DNA from: Glaciihabitans sp.
GTDB lineage: Bacteria > Actinomycetota > Actinomycetes > Actinomycetales > Microbacteriaceae
DNA: 62,273 nt
Assembly (NCBI GenBank): GCA_025465535.1
Contig: JAODMY010000027.1
Coordinates: 1-62,273, forward strand
Direction: 5' to 3'
The position numbers and the translations under genes are program-made. The notes under the pieces were generated by a model. That model did not search any database. It was not told where the DNA came from and saw nothing but the letters and a program-made list of their open reading frames with translations. Position 1 is the stretch's first letter, and each line of letters opens with the position of its first letter. Of the stretch, positions 36,860 to 45,443 are shown one piece after another.

Positions 36860-38268
36860 CAGTCAAACCTTTCCGTGTGGATTTGATGCGAGGGAACGCC
36901 CTTCGACTTCGCGTCGGCGACGACCACATCCGTCCAGGCCTGCGGTCCGCAGATGTAGAGATCTGAGCTTGCCAGATCGGGAAAAACGGACTTCAGCGTC
37001 ACCCTCCGGCTGACGTCACTCGCCGACAACCAGTTGCCGGCTCCCCTCGGCCGATGCCCGATCGAGGTGTAGAGACGAGCGCCCCGATCGGCGGCAAGCT
37101 GCTGCATCTCGTCCCAGAGGTAGGTCTCGGTGTCGGTGGAACCGCGAAGCAGAATGGTGGTTTCACCCGGCGCAAGGCGGGAGTCCTCCAAGAGCGCGCG
37201 CACCGGGGTCACCCCGATCCCGGCCGCGATGATCGCCAGCTTCGGAGAGGTGCGCGCGGCATCGGTGAACAGACCGTACGGTCCCTCGATCCACACCCTG
37301 GCCCCCGGCCGGATCCGACCGAGTCGAGTGGAACCGTCGCCGAGAGCGCGCACAGTGATTCGGGCGGCCGTGTCGGTGGGCACCGCGGACAGCGAGATGG
37401 GGTGCGAATGCCACCAGGTCTTTCCTGTCCAGAACCGCCAGACGAAAAATTGGCCGCCGCTCGAACCGAGTTCCCGCAGGTTCTTGCCCGTCAGGTGAAT
37501 GGATGCGACCCCCGGAGCCACCGCCTCGATACGCGAAACCCTGATCTGGTGTTGGAAGCTCTTCACGATCGGCTCGACGAATCGGAAGGTGAGAATTGCG
37601 CCGAGCGCCACCACGTACAACGCGATCCAGTAGATCCGCTGGAGAGTGCCGGTGGCCAGCATTCCGCCGACACTCAACTGGTGCGGCAGCGCGGTGAGGA
37701 CTGCCGCGTAGCTGAGGAGGTGAACCACGTGCCAGAACTCGTACCGGAAGCGCCTGCGCACGGCGACGAGCGAGGTGATCACGACCGCGAGCATTAGCCC
37801 GGTTCCGATGAAGGCCAGCGGCATGTCCGGAATCTCGAAGATGGAGACGGTTTCGGCGATCGGATTAAGACCCGCGGTGATTCCATATCCGATCGTCAGC
37901 AAGACGACATGGGCAAGGATCAGGTACAGGGCGGGCTTGCCGAGTGCACGATGGGTCGCCATGGCCCGGTCGTGGCCGAACACGCGATCGATGGCCGGGA
38001 TGCGCGCGGCAAGGATCAGCATGATGAGGATCAGGTTGGTGCCGATCAGACCCGCGACGATCCCGAAACTGGTTACAGCAGCGCCGATCGTGCCGAAGTC
38101 TCCGGCGCCACCATAACCGAGGTAGAGAGCAACCGCGGCGGCATTGGAGGTGACTGCGGCCGCTGCGAGGAGGTCAGCCGCACGCAGCCGGCGACGGAAT
38201 CGTTCGCGCCGCGTCGTTGGCGCGGTGGGTGCCAGTGCCCAGGCGTGCTGGTTCGAATTGACGGTCAT
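36856..38268 (-). CDS. Ferric-reductase-like membrane flavocytochrome
   Basis: A 470-residue protein from ATG 38268 (AGGAGG 6 nt upstream). The N-terminal six-helix heme domain (about 30-235) has paired His on helices (THRALGKP, LAHVVLL, EFWHVVHLLSY); residues about 240-470 are a FAD/NAD(P)H reductase half with HSHPISLS, IEGPYGLF, AIIAAGIGVTPVRALL and a final DLYICGPQAW. It moves electrons from cytosolic NAD(P)H across the membrane, here most likely to the FMN-binding partner. First gene of the redox operon. Confidence 0.92.
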   Translation of the reverse strand: MTVNSNQHAWALAPTAPTTRRERFRRRLRAADLLAAAAVTSNAAAVALYLGYGGAGDFGTIGAAVTSFGIVAGLIGTNLILIMLILAARIPAIDRVFGHDRAMATHRALGKPALYLILAHVVLLTIGYGITAGLNPIAETVSIFEIPDMPLAFIGTGLMLAVVITSLVAVRRRFRYEFWHVVHLLSYAAVLTALPHQLSVGGMLATGTLQRIYWIALYVVALGAILTFRFVEPIVKSFQHQIRVSRIEAVAPGVASIHLTGKNLRELGSSGGQFFVWRFWTGKTWWHSHPISLSAVPTDTAARITVRALGDGSTRLGRIRPGARVWIEGPYGLFTDAARTSPKLAIIAAGIGVTPVRALLEDSRLAPGETTILLRGSTDTETYLWDEMQQLAADRGARLYTSIGHRPRGAGNWLSASDVSRRVTLKSVFPDLASSDLYICGPQAWTDVVVADAKSKGVPSHQIHTERFDW

Positions 38269-38367
38269 CACACACCTCCTGTGCGGTCATTGTGGTTTGG
38301 ACACGGTCCACGCTCCTCCTGCCGCCTATGTAGCCGCCGCAAAACCAGACAAGGCTCGTGTGTTTCC

Positions 38368-39720
38368 TTACATGTTCGGGATGCGAACGGTTGCGATCGC
38401 GCCACGCTCAGCATTGGCCAGTTCGGCCGTGCCTCCGGCTGTCTCGGCGATGGCACGCACGAGGGCCAGACCCAGCCCGCTTCCCCCTGCCGCCGCCGAC
38501 CGGGATTCGTCGGGGCGACTGAATCGGTCGAACGCGACGGCGAGGAATCCCGGCGGAAGGCCGGGCCCGTCGTCTCTCACTTCGACCTGCAGGCCGCCTG
38601 CGATCGGCTGGACCGACAGGGCCACCGATCCTTCAACATCGACCGCGGCGACGGCGTTGGAGAGCAGATTGTCGATCACTCGCGCAAACGCGTCCGGCTC
38701 GACGGCAAACTGTGCCGCCTCATCGAAGTCCCCGACATCGAAAGCGACGTCGACCTTTTTCGCGAGGGCGAGCATCCGGGCGCGATCGACAGATCCCATC
38801 GCTTCATCGATCAGCTCGGCTGCCACAGTTGGGCCCGATCCGACCGTGTCACCCTCGAGCCTCGACAGTTCGAGCAGGCCATCGGCGAGCGCGGTCAACC
38901 GGATGACCGAGGTCTCCGCTTCGAGGATCTCGCGGGCGAGGGCGTCGGCATCACCGAATCCGTCGTGCGCAAGCTCGAGCTGGGTGCGAAGAGCCGCGAG
39001 CGGCGTCCTCAACTCGTGTGCCGCATCCGACACCATCCGTTTCTCGCGCACGGTCGATGCATTGACTCGATCGAGGAAGGCATTCAGCGTCGACGCCAAA
39101 GCCGCGATTTCGTCACCGGCAGGCCCAACCGGAAGGCGTTCGTCGTCGCCGGCACCGCTGAGAGTCTCGGCGCGTCGGCGCATTGCCGAGACGGGACGCA
39201 GCGAAAACGTGGCGAGGAGCCAGGAGGCCGCAGCGAACGCGAGCAGCACCAGCGCGCCGCCGACGAGCAGGGTGCCATCGAGTCCGTGGAGCGCCAGGTT
39301 CGATGAGGCACTGCTTCGAGCGGCCCACAGCCCCCAGGTACCCGACCTCGTCCTCACCGTCTGCGCGACAACGACGTAAGGAGTGCCATCCTCGGACGCG
39401 CTGAAGACCTCGTGGCCCGGCGCCCGGCGCTCGACCGCCCGCCGAACGTCATGGGGCAGCGTGTCGACGGCGATGCTCCCGTCGGGCGCTCGAACCAACA
39501 CGAGGACACCCGCTCCCGGTGGATCGACGGATTCGCCGGGATTCATGATGAGGTCTCTTTCGAATGACGCGAGGTCTGTCGTCGCGAGACTGACGTTGGA
39601 CGAGTGCAGGATGCTCTCGACGTTGACCCGAATCGCGAACACCGAAATAGCGACGACGACGAGCGCGACGACGGCACTGCCGATCGTGATTCGAGACCGT
39701 ACAGAGAGCGCGCTCCTCAC
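38368..39720 (-). CDS. Membrane sensor histidine kinase
   Basis: A 450-residue kinase: TM1 11-32, extracellular 33-148, TM2 150-172, HAMP to about 220, HisKA with His235 (DAAHELRTP), HATPase to 450 (DNLLSNA, DDGPGLPPG, GGSGLGLAL). It overlaps the response regulator by 4 nt. The redox operon beginning at 38268 lies just downstream on the same strand and is a possible target, by position only. Confidence 0.93.
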   Translation of the reverse strand: MRSALSVRSRITIGSAVVALVVVAISVFAIRVNVESILHSSNVSLATTDLASFERDLIMNPGESVDPPGAGVLVLVRAPDGSIAVDTLPHDVRRAVERRAPGHEVFSASEDGTPYVVVAQTVRTRSGTWGLWAARSSASSNLALHGLDGTLLVGGALVLLAFAAASWLLATFSLRPVSAMRRRAETLSGAGDDERLPVGPAGDEIAALASTLNAFLDRVNASTVREKRMVSDAAHELRTPLAALRTQLELAHDGFGDADALAREILEAETSVIRLTALADGLLELSRLEGDTVGSGPTVAAELIDEAMGSVDRARMLALAKKVDVAFDVGDFDEAAQFAVEPDAFARVIDNLLSNAVAAVDVEGSVALSVQPIAGGLQVEVRDDGPGLPPGFLAVAFDRFSRPDESRSAAAGGSGLGLALVRAIAETAGGTAELANAERGAIATVRIPNM

Positions 39721-40400
39721 GAGGGCGTCTCCGTTTTCAGCGAATAGCCCGACCCGCGGACGGTGATGATCTCGACACCACTGTTGAGGGGTTGCAGCTT
39801 GCGCCGCAGATACCGCACGTACTGGTCAACGATGGTCGGATCGATGTGGCGCGTGGTGCCCCAGACCTCCTGGAGAATCTCCGATCGCGTCGTGACCGCG
39901 CCGTTGCGACTTGCCAGCATCCTCAGCAACGAAAATTCCTTGGTGCTGAGCGGCACGATCCTTCCGCCCAAACTTGCCCGAATCGCCTGGACATCGAGTT
40001 CGAGGCTGCCGACCGACATCACCGGTTTGGGCATCGCGTTGTCGCGACGAACGAGGGCACGGATCCTGGCGCTCAGTTCGGCGAAGGCGAAGGGTTTGGT
40101 GAGGTAGTCGTCGGCTCCCGAATCCAGGCCGTGAACCCGATCATCGATCGAATCCCGAGCGGTCAACAGCAGGACCGGGAGTAGGTTGCCCTGATTGCGC
40201 AGGTGGCGGCAGATCTCGTAGCCGCTCATCTCCGGGAGCATTACGTCGATTGCCGCGGCCGAAAAACTGTCATTGGAGACCGCGATGAGCGCGTCAATTC
40301 CGTTTTCGACCCGAACGACCTCGTACCCCTCATCCCCGAGTCCCCGCTCCAGGAGCGCCCCCATCGTCGGGTCGTCCTCGACAATCAGGATTTTGGTCAT
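39717..40400 (-). CDS. OmpR-type response regulator
   Basis: A 227-residue regulator: receiver domain with Asp9/Asp10 pocket, phosphoacceptor Asp52 (AIDVMLPEMSG) and Lys in DDYLTKPFA; winged-helix domain 130-225 ending GSGYSLKTE. ATG 40400 starts MTKILIVEDD. Divergent from the membrane gene at 40555, with an ATGTGA-N4-TCACAT dyad between them. Confidence 0.94.
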   Translation of the reverse strand: MTKILIVEDDPTMGALLERGLGDEGYEVVRVENGIDALIAVSNDSFSAAAIDVMLPEMSGYEICRHLRNQGNLLPVLLLTARDSIDDRVHGLDSGADDYLTKPFAFAELSARIRALVRRDNAMPKPVMSVGSLELDVQAIRASLGGRIVPLSTKEFSLLRMLASRNGAVTTRSEILQEVWGTTRHIDPTIVDQYVRYLRRKLQPLNSGVEIITVRGSGYSLKTETPS

Positions 40401-40444
40401 GGCTAAGCAAACCATTCGTTACCACGACCGCGATGCGCTGACGG

Positions 40445-40460
40445 ATGTGAAAACTCACAT
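40445..40460. promoter_or_regulatory. Palindrome between response regulator and membrane gene
   Basis: ATGTGA-AAAC-TCACAT is a perfect 6-bp dyad in the 154-nt divergent intergenic region, 45 nt upstream of the response regulator start. It may be an operator, possibly for the regulator itself. Confidence 0.4.
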
Positions 40461-40554
40461 AAGGATGGCGCCCCGGCCCACATCTTCGAGACCTAGCCTC
40501 GGATTGAGTGCGCCCGGCCGGATGCTCGTCGCATCCTGATGAAAGGACCAGCAG

Positions 40555-41049
40555 TTGCAACCGCAGGGAAACACCGATCTTCCGTCTCGTGAGTTGTTCG
40601 GAACGATTCGAGGTTGGTTGGCGCTCGACCTGCCCGCCGGTCGCGCCCAGCCCGGAGCTGTGCGATGGGTGGTGGCGACGATCCTCGCGATCGGCCTTTC
40701 CCTCGCGGCCTGCCGGTTGCTCGTGATCGCGGGAGTCGCTCTCTTCCCCTCGACCGCGGGCTACGGCCACTTCCAGTTTGGCGACTACGCGAAACTCACC
40801 ATCATCGGCGTGCTCGGCGCCTCGATCGCCTGGCCGGTCGTGACGTTTCTGACCACTCGGGGTTCGCGACTCTACCTGTGGCTGGCGATTGCAGTCACGG
40901 TCGTCGGCCTCGCCCCGGACGTCTGGATCCTCCACCAGGGGCAGCCCCCCGCCGGCGTCGCCGTGCTCGTCGCGATGCATTTTGCCCTCGCCGTCATCAC
41001 CTATCCGGTGCTCGTGTTCATTGCACCCCAGTCGCGACGCGCCAAGTAA
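40555..41049 (+). CDS. Four-helix membrane protein, DUF6069-like
   Basis: A 164-residue protein from TTG 40555, supported by AAAGGA 8 nt upstream. It has a polar N-terminus of about 35 residues, then four helices (about 40-62, 78-98, 105-125, 135-155), with VAMHFALAVITYPVLVF at the end resembling DUF6069. Function unknown; its divergence from a two-component system suggests it may be controlled by it. Confidence 0.65.
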   Translation: MQPQGNTDLPSRELFGTIRGWLALDLPAGRAQPGAVRWVVATILAIGLSLAACRLLVIAGVALFPSTAGYGHFQFGDYAKLTIIGVLGASIAWPVVTFLTTRGSRLYLWLAIAVTVVGLAPDVWILHQGQPPAGVAVLVAMHFALAVITYPVLVFIAPQSRRAK

Positions 41050-41128
41050 CTAGGGCTTCAGCGCCCGCATCGTGCCAGAGTGGGACTCCGGGATGGATGC
41101 GTGCCTCCCGCGGGCAAAGGAGCCGACC

Positions 41129-41638
41129 ATGAACACAGACCGCCGTCACATTGTCGTTGGTGTTGTTGCCGGGCAGCCCCCGGCGGTGCTCGAACAGGCG
41201 GCATACTTCGCGCGCCAGTTCGATGCCGATCTCATCTGCGGCACCGTCGATGCCAACCGCTACGTCGTGGAGGAGAAGGAGGATGGGACGATCGTCTCGC
41301 TGTCCATCAATCCTGATCTCGTCGACCTTCGAGAAGAAACACTGGATCCTCGGGTCGAGGAAGAAATCACTCGTGGCCTCGCGGGATCGAAGGTGGACTG
41401 GAGCGCTTGGGCTCTAGCCGGCGATCCGGCCGAGGCACTTGCCCACCTTGCGGACAGGTACGACGCCATTCTCATTCTCGTCGGCACGCGGAAATCCGGC
41501 GTCCGAAGAAGTGTCTATGAGTTCTTCAATGGATCAGTTGGGGCACGCCTGGCACACCGGCAACATCGCCCTGTGGTGATCATTCCCCTGAGCCCGGTGT
41601 CTCACAATTCGGAACTGCCATGGGCGAGCGACTCCTGA
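41129..41638 (+). CDS. Universal stress protein family
   Basis: A 169-residue UspA-fold protein starting at ATG 41129 (AAGGAG 8 nt upstream). It begins RRHIVVGVVAGQPPAVLEQA and ends with the nucleotide loop GTRKSGVRRSVYEFFNGSVG then HRPVVIIPLSP. The loop has the G-x2-G-x9-G-S shape of ATP-binding members, with small insertions. Role under stress is unknown. Confidence 0.88.
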   Translation: MNTDRRHIVVGVVAGQPPAVLEQAAYFARQFDADLICGTVDANRYVVEEKEDGTIVSLSINPDLVDLREETLDPRVEEEITRGLAGSKVDWSAWALAGDPAEALAHLADRYDAILILVGTRKSGVRRSVYEFFNGSVGARLAHRQHRPVVIIPLSPVSHNSELPWASDS

Positions 41639-41674
41639 TGCCGAGCGACTCCTGACCCGCCTGATCTCCGGCGA

Positions 41675-41872
41675 CTAGACGAGCGCGTACAGGTTTCGCA
41701 GTGCGGCATCGGCATTGGGGAACGTGCCGATGAATCGCGAATCCTGATCCCGAAGCACGAGGCCCTGCGTCGTTCGCATCAGTCGACCCGCGAACTCGTT
41801 TGTGATGGCGTGCCTGATCTCCCAGCGGCCCTGGCCGGCGTCGACCAGGTAAAACAACTCGGCGTAGTTCAC
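41675..41872 (-). CDS. Small hypothetical protein
   Basis: About 65 residues from GTG 41872, which has GAGGAG close upstream; TTG 41893 would add seven residues. The sequence (VNYAELFYLVDAGQGRWEIR then ITNEFAGRLMRTTQGLVLRD) predicts a small alpha/beta domain. No family recognised. It stands alone between the stress gene and the liv operon. Confidence 0.55.
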   Translation of the reverse strand: MNYAELFYLVDAGQGRWEIRHAITNEFAGRLMRTTQGLVLRDQDSRFIGTFPNADAALRNLYALV

Positions 41873-42022
41873 CGTCTCCTCATTTCCTTGCAAGCAGCCT
41901 TTACGTACCGTTCAAGCTTGTGCCGGGCACAAGGCGCCGCAATTGTTACGAGGTAAACGTCAGATTAACCTTCCCCGCCACACGGTCGCGGCGCGCCGAG
42001 GCAACGTGGGGAAGCGACCTGG

Positions 42023-42796
42023 TCAGACGACTTTGGCAAGCGTCTCCGCCGGGCCGGCAGCACTGGCCCCGAGGTAGAGGCGAGCAACTTCGGGATCGGT
42101 CAACAGCGCCTCACCCGTTCCCGTCAACGCGACGACACCGGCCTCCAGGACCGCCGCCTGGTGTGCAACGGCGAGACCTGAACGGGCATTCTGTTCGACA
42201 AGCAGAACCGTCCGACCGTCGTTCGCGAGAGTCGAGATGCTCGCGAACACTGAGGTCCGCGAACGCGGGTCGAGGCCGATCGACGGCTCGTCAAGGAGGA
42301 TGAGCGCCGGATCGAGCATGAGCGATCGAGCCAGCTCCACCTGTTTCTGCTCGCCACCGGAAAGCGACCCCGCAGCGGAAGACCTGCGCTTGGCGACGAT
42401 CGGGAACAAGGCCGCGACCTCATCCAGCCGTCGGCGAACCAGGGCCTGGTCCTTGAGGATGAAAGCGCCCATCATGACGTTCTCCCACACCGTCATCGCG
42501 GGGAAGAGACTTCGATCCTGGGGGACGTGAACGATGCCCCTCGCGAGGCGATCGCGCGAACTCATCCTGCTGATGTCTTCTCCGGCAAATGTCACGGTGC
42601 CGGATTGCGGCTGAAGCAATCCGCTGACGGTCTTGAGGACTGTCGACTTGCCCGCGCCGTTCGGCCCGATGAGACAGATGATTTCGCCGCGCGTCGCCGT
42701 GAGGTTGACACCCTTCAGTATCAGCCCGGCGCCATAGCCGGCAGTGACACCGGATAATTCGAGCAGCAGTTCTCCTGGGGAGATTTCAACCACCAA
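42023..42796 (-). CDS. livF: Branched-chain-type ABC importer ATPase LivF
   Basis: A 257-residue ATPase with Walker A GPNGAGKS, signature LSGGEQKQ, Walker B LILLDEP and the LivF start (LSGVTAGYGAGLILKGVNL). TTG 42796 is used because GGAGG is 6 nt upstream; it overlaps livG by 11 nt. Last gene of the minus-strand operon livKHMGF. Confidence 0.93.
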   Translation of the reverse strand: MVVEISPGELLLELSGVTAGYGAGLILKGVNLTATRGEIICLIGPNGAGKSTVLKTVSGLLQPQSGTVTFAGEDISRMSSRDRLARGIVHVPQDRSLFPAMTVWENVMMGAFILKDQALVRRRLDEVAALFPIVAKRRSSAAGSLSGGEQKQVELARSLMLDPALILLDEPSIGLDPRSRTSVFASISTLANDGRTVLLVEQNARSGLAVAHQAAVLEAGVVALTGTGEALLTDPEVARLYLGASAAGPAETLAKVV

Positions 42797-43520
42797 GGTA
42801 TGCCTCCAAAACGAGCGGGTCGGACTGGACTTCGAGCGGGGTACCGAACGCGATCTTCGAACCCTGGTCGAGGACGATCACCGGGTCACACAGGCGCATG
42901 ACCAGTTGCATGTCGTGCTCGACGATGAGGAACGTCACGCCCGCGGCGTTTCGCTCCCGAATGTGCCGTTCCATGGTGTCGATCATCACCGGGTTGACCC
43001 CGGCGGTCGGCTCGTCGAGGAGCACCAGTTTGGGGTTGCTCATCAACACAGCGGCGAACTCGAGGAGCTTGCGCTGGCCATAGGAGAGATCCGCCGCGGG
43101 TAGTTCGAGCAGCGACTCGAGCCTGAACTCCGCGAGGATCTGCCTTGCCCGGTCCTGGTCGGCCCGTGACACCCGTCGTCCGAAGAGCTGTCGCCACGAA
43201 TAGCCAGCCGCGATGACGAGGTTCTCCTCGACGCTCAACTCGGGGAAGATCCTCGCTTGCTGAAATGTTCTCGAAAGACCGCGGCGATACAGGTCGGCGG
43301 GGCGGGGTCGTTCGATCAGATCCCCCCGAAACCGGATGTGCCCGGAGTCGGCTTTGAGGTAACCGGTGATCATGTTGAACGCTGTCGTCTTACCCGAACC
43401 GTTCGGACCGATGAGGGCCGTAATCGAGCCCTCCTGCACCTCGAACGAGCACTCGTTGACCGCGGTCACACCACCGAATCGTTTGGTGAGGTGATCGACC
43501 TCCAGAAGTATCGCGCTCAT
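42786..43520 (-). CDS. livG: Branched-chain-type ABC importer ATPase LivG
   Basis: A 244-residue ATPase from ATG 43520: Walker A GPNGSGKT, signature LSYGQRK, Walker B LVLLDEPTAGVNP, and the LivG-specific GLSRTFQQARIFPELSVEEN. It overlaps livM by 4 nt. With LivF it powers the LivHM channel. Confidence 0.93.
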   Translation of the reverse strand: MSAILLEVDHLTKRFGGVTAVNECSFEVQEGSITALIGPNGSGKTTAFNMITGYLKADSGHIRFRGDLIERPRPADLYRRGLSRTFQQARIFPELSVEENLVIAAGYSWRQLFGRRVSRADQDRARQILAEFRLESLLELPAADLSYGQRKLLEFAAVLMSNPKLVLLDEPTAGVNPVMIDTMERHIRERNAAGVTFLIVEHDMQLVMRLCDPVIVLDQGSKIAFGTPLEVQSDPLVLEAYLGG

Positions 43521-44551
43521 GCTTTGACCTCCTCGGGTGTGACTGCGTCGGCTGTGTGTGCCTCGGCATCTCGGGCCGCGCCGAGAGCGGCCGCCCTGCG
43601 ACGACGGAGTCGATCCGAAATCGACGGGAGAATTCCGCGCGGGAGGAACAGCATGATCACGAGGAAGACTGCCGCATAGGCGAGGAGGTACAGCTGGCTC
43701 GCCCCGAACGACTGCGCGAAGAATTGCTGGGCTGGGACGAGGATGAAGGATCCGAGCACCGGGCCCCACAGTGTCCCGCGCCCGCCGAGAAATGCCATCA
43801 GGACCATCCCGATGGTGATGAGCGGGTCGACCGCGAACTGCGGATAGATGAAGCCGATGTAATACGCCCACACCCCTCCGACCATGGCGACCATGCCGGC
43901 GCTCACCGCGAAGGCGATGAGTTTCACCGCCGTGACTCGAACGCCGACGCCGTGAGCCTTGTCTTCGTCCGCGCGAACTGTGGAGAGGGAAAGCCCGATT
44001 TTCGAGCGGCTGAAGTAGAACGAGATCCCCATTGCGATTGCCAGCAGCACGATCATCGCGTAGTAGAAGGGCCAGTCATAGGTGGCTGGATCGAACGGCG
44101 GAGCGGCCACGCTCGCACCCTGAGCACCGCCCGTAATTTTGGTGAGGTTGAACGCCAGGGTCTGCGTGATGAACAAGAACGTGATCGTCACGATCGCGAA
44201 GACGTCAGCCCGCGTTCTCATCGAGACCCACCCGATTGGCAGGCTCAGGAGCCCGACCGCGATACCGATCACGGGAAGCACCAGGAACGGGGAATACCCA
44301 TCCCCGACGCTCCCGGAGAAGGTCAGTGCGAACGCGTACGCGCCGATCCCGAAGAAGGCGACATGTCCAAGGGACGGATAGCCGGCGAGCCCGCCGAGCA
44401 GGTTCCAGGAACTCGAGAGGGCGGCGTACATGACCGTGAAAATGAGGAGGTTGAGCAGCCAGACCGGCCCGCCAAGAATCGGAACGATGATGAGAAGCGC
44501 GAAGAACACACCAGCGCGAATCAGACCCGCCCGAGTAATCATGCGCTTCAC
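43517..44551 (-). CDS. livM: Branched-chain-type ABC importer permease LivM
   Basis: A 344-residue permease with about nine helices, starting at GTG 44551 in a GTGA overlap with livH. It has the LivM-type EAA loop (VRADEDKAHGVGVRVTAVKL) and a polar C-terminal extension of about 25 residues. Pairs with LivH. Confidence 0.92.
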   Translation of the reverse strand: MKRMITRAGLIRAGVFFALLIIVPILGGPVWLLNLLIFTVMYAALSSSWNLLGGLAGYPSLGHVAFFGIGAYAFALTFSGSVGDGYSPFLVLPVIGIAVGLLSLPIGWVSMRTRADVFAIVTITFLFITQTLAFNLTKITGGAQGASVAAPPFDPATYDWPFYYAMIVLLAIAMGISFYFSRSKIGLSLSTVRADEDKAHGVGVRVTAVKLIAFAVSAGMVAMVGGVWAYYIGFIYPQFAVDPLITIGMVLMAFLGGRGTLWGPVLGSFILVPAQQFFAQSFGASQLYLLAYAAVFLVIMLFLPRGILPSISDRLRRRRAAALGAARDAEAHTADAVTPEEVKA

Positions 44552-45426
44552 AGTGAACCTCGCGTCTTCGCACCGAACAGGCCCCGTGGACGAATCAGAA
44601 GCACCAGGAGCAACACGATGAAGAATGTAAAGTCCGACCAGATCGGGGAAGCCAGCGCCGAGACCACGGATGATCCGACGCCCATGACGAGGGCGGCGAC
44701 GACCGATCCACCGATGCTTCCAAGGCCGCCGAGAACCACGATTGTCAGCAATCGGCTGATCAGGTCATAGTGGCTGCCCGGGTTGAAAGAGTTCAACATC
44801 CCGAAGACGGAGCCGGCGGCGGCAGCAGTCGCGGCCCCCAGCCCAAAGCCGAGCGCGGAGACACGCTGCGAATTGACTCCGAGCAACTGTGCCGACATCG
44901 GATTCTGCACGGTTGCCCGAACCGACCGACCGAACTTCGTGCGCTGAAGAATCAGGTACAGGACTCCGAGCATCACAAGGGAGAGAACGAACGCCACAAG
45001 TCGCACGAGGCTGATCTGGTATCCGAGTACGGTCCAGCTGAAGTTCGCGTACGTCGGCTGGACGTTCGTCAGTGTCGCCCCGTAGACGAACGACAGCGCG
45101 CCCTCGAGTCCCAACGCCACGGCGAAGGTCACGAGGAGAGAGAGTTGCCCGATGTCATCGCCGTGCAGCGGGCGCAAGAGCACCCACTGCACGCCGACGC
45201 CGACCGCGAACAGGATCGGCGTGGTGATCAGGATCGAGAGGAAGGGATCGATACCGAGCGACGTGAACAGCGAGTAGGTGAGATACGCGCCCAGGACGAC
45301 GAGGGCACCCTGCGCGAGGTTCACCACCTTCATGACGCCGAAGATCAGCGTCTGTCCGCTCGCCATCAGCGCATAGACGCCGCCGGTGAGGATCCCGAGA
45401 ATAATTGCCTGAATGAGAGCGTGCAT
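44548..45426 (-). CDS. livH: Branched-chain-type ABC importer permease LivH
   Basis: A 292-residue permease from ATG 45426 with eight helices and the conserved LivH regions (GQTLIFGVMKVVNLAQGALV near the start; VRATVQNPMSAQLLGVNSQR in the coupling loop). It follows the binding-protein gene by 17 nt. Substrates of this family include branched amino acids, amides, urea and aromatic acids. Confidence 0.93.
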   Translation of the reverse strand: MHALIQAIILGILTGGVYALMASGQTLIFGVMKVVNLAQGALVVLGAYLTYSLFTSLGIDPFLSILITTPILFAVGVGVQWVLLRPLHGDDIGQLSLLVTFAVALGLEGALSFVYGATLTNVQPTYANFSWTVLGYQISLVRLVAFVLSLVMLGVLYLILQRTKFGRSVRATVQNPMSAQLLGVNSQRVSALGFGLGAATAAAAGSVFGMLNSFNPGSHYDLISRLLTIVVLGGLGSIGGSVVAALVMGVGSSVVSALASPIWSDFTFFIVLLLVLLIRPRGLFGAKTRGSL

Positions 45427-45443
45427 TGTTAAGCGACCCCGAC

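Noticed and set aside
38383..38394. A GCGAACGGTTGC box inside the histidine kinase gene
   Set aside because: It matches the 57400 operator exactly but lies in coding sequence at a gene end with no promoter; treated as chance.
42786..43871. LivG starting upstream at 43871
   Set aside because: The extra 117 residues are the livM 3' end read in another frame; ATG 43520 fits the family start and couples to livM.
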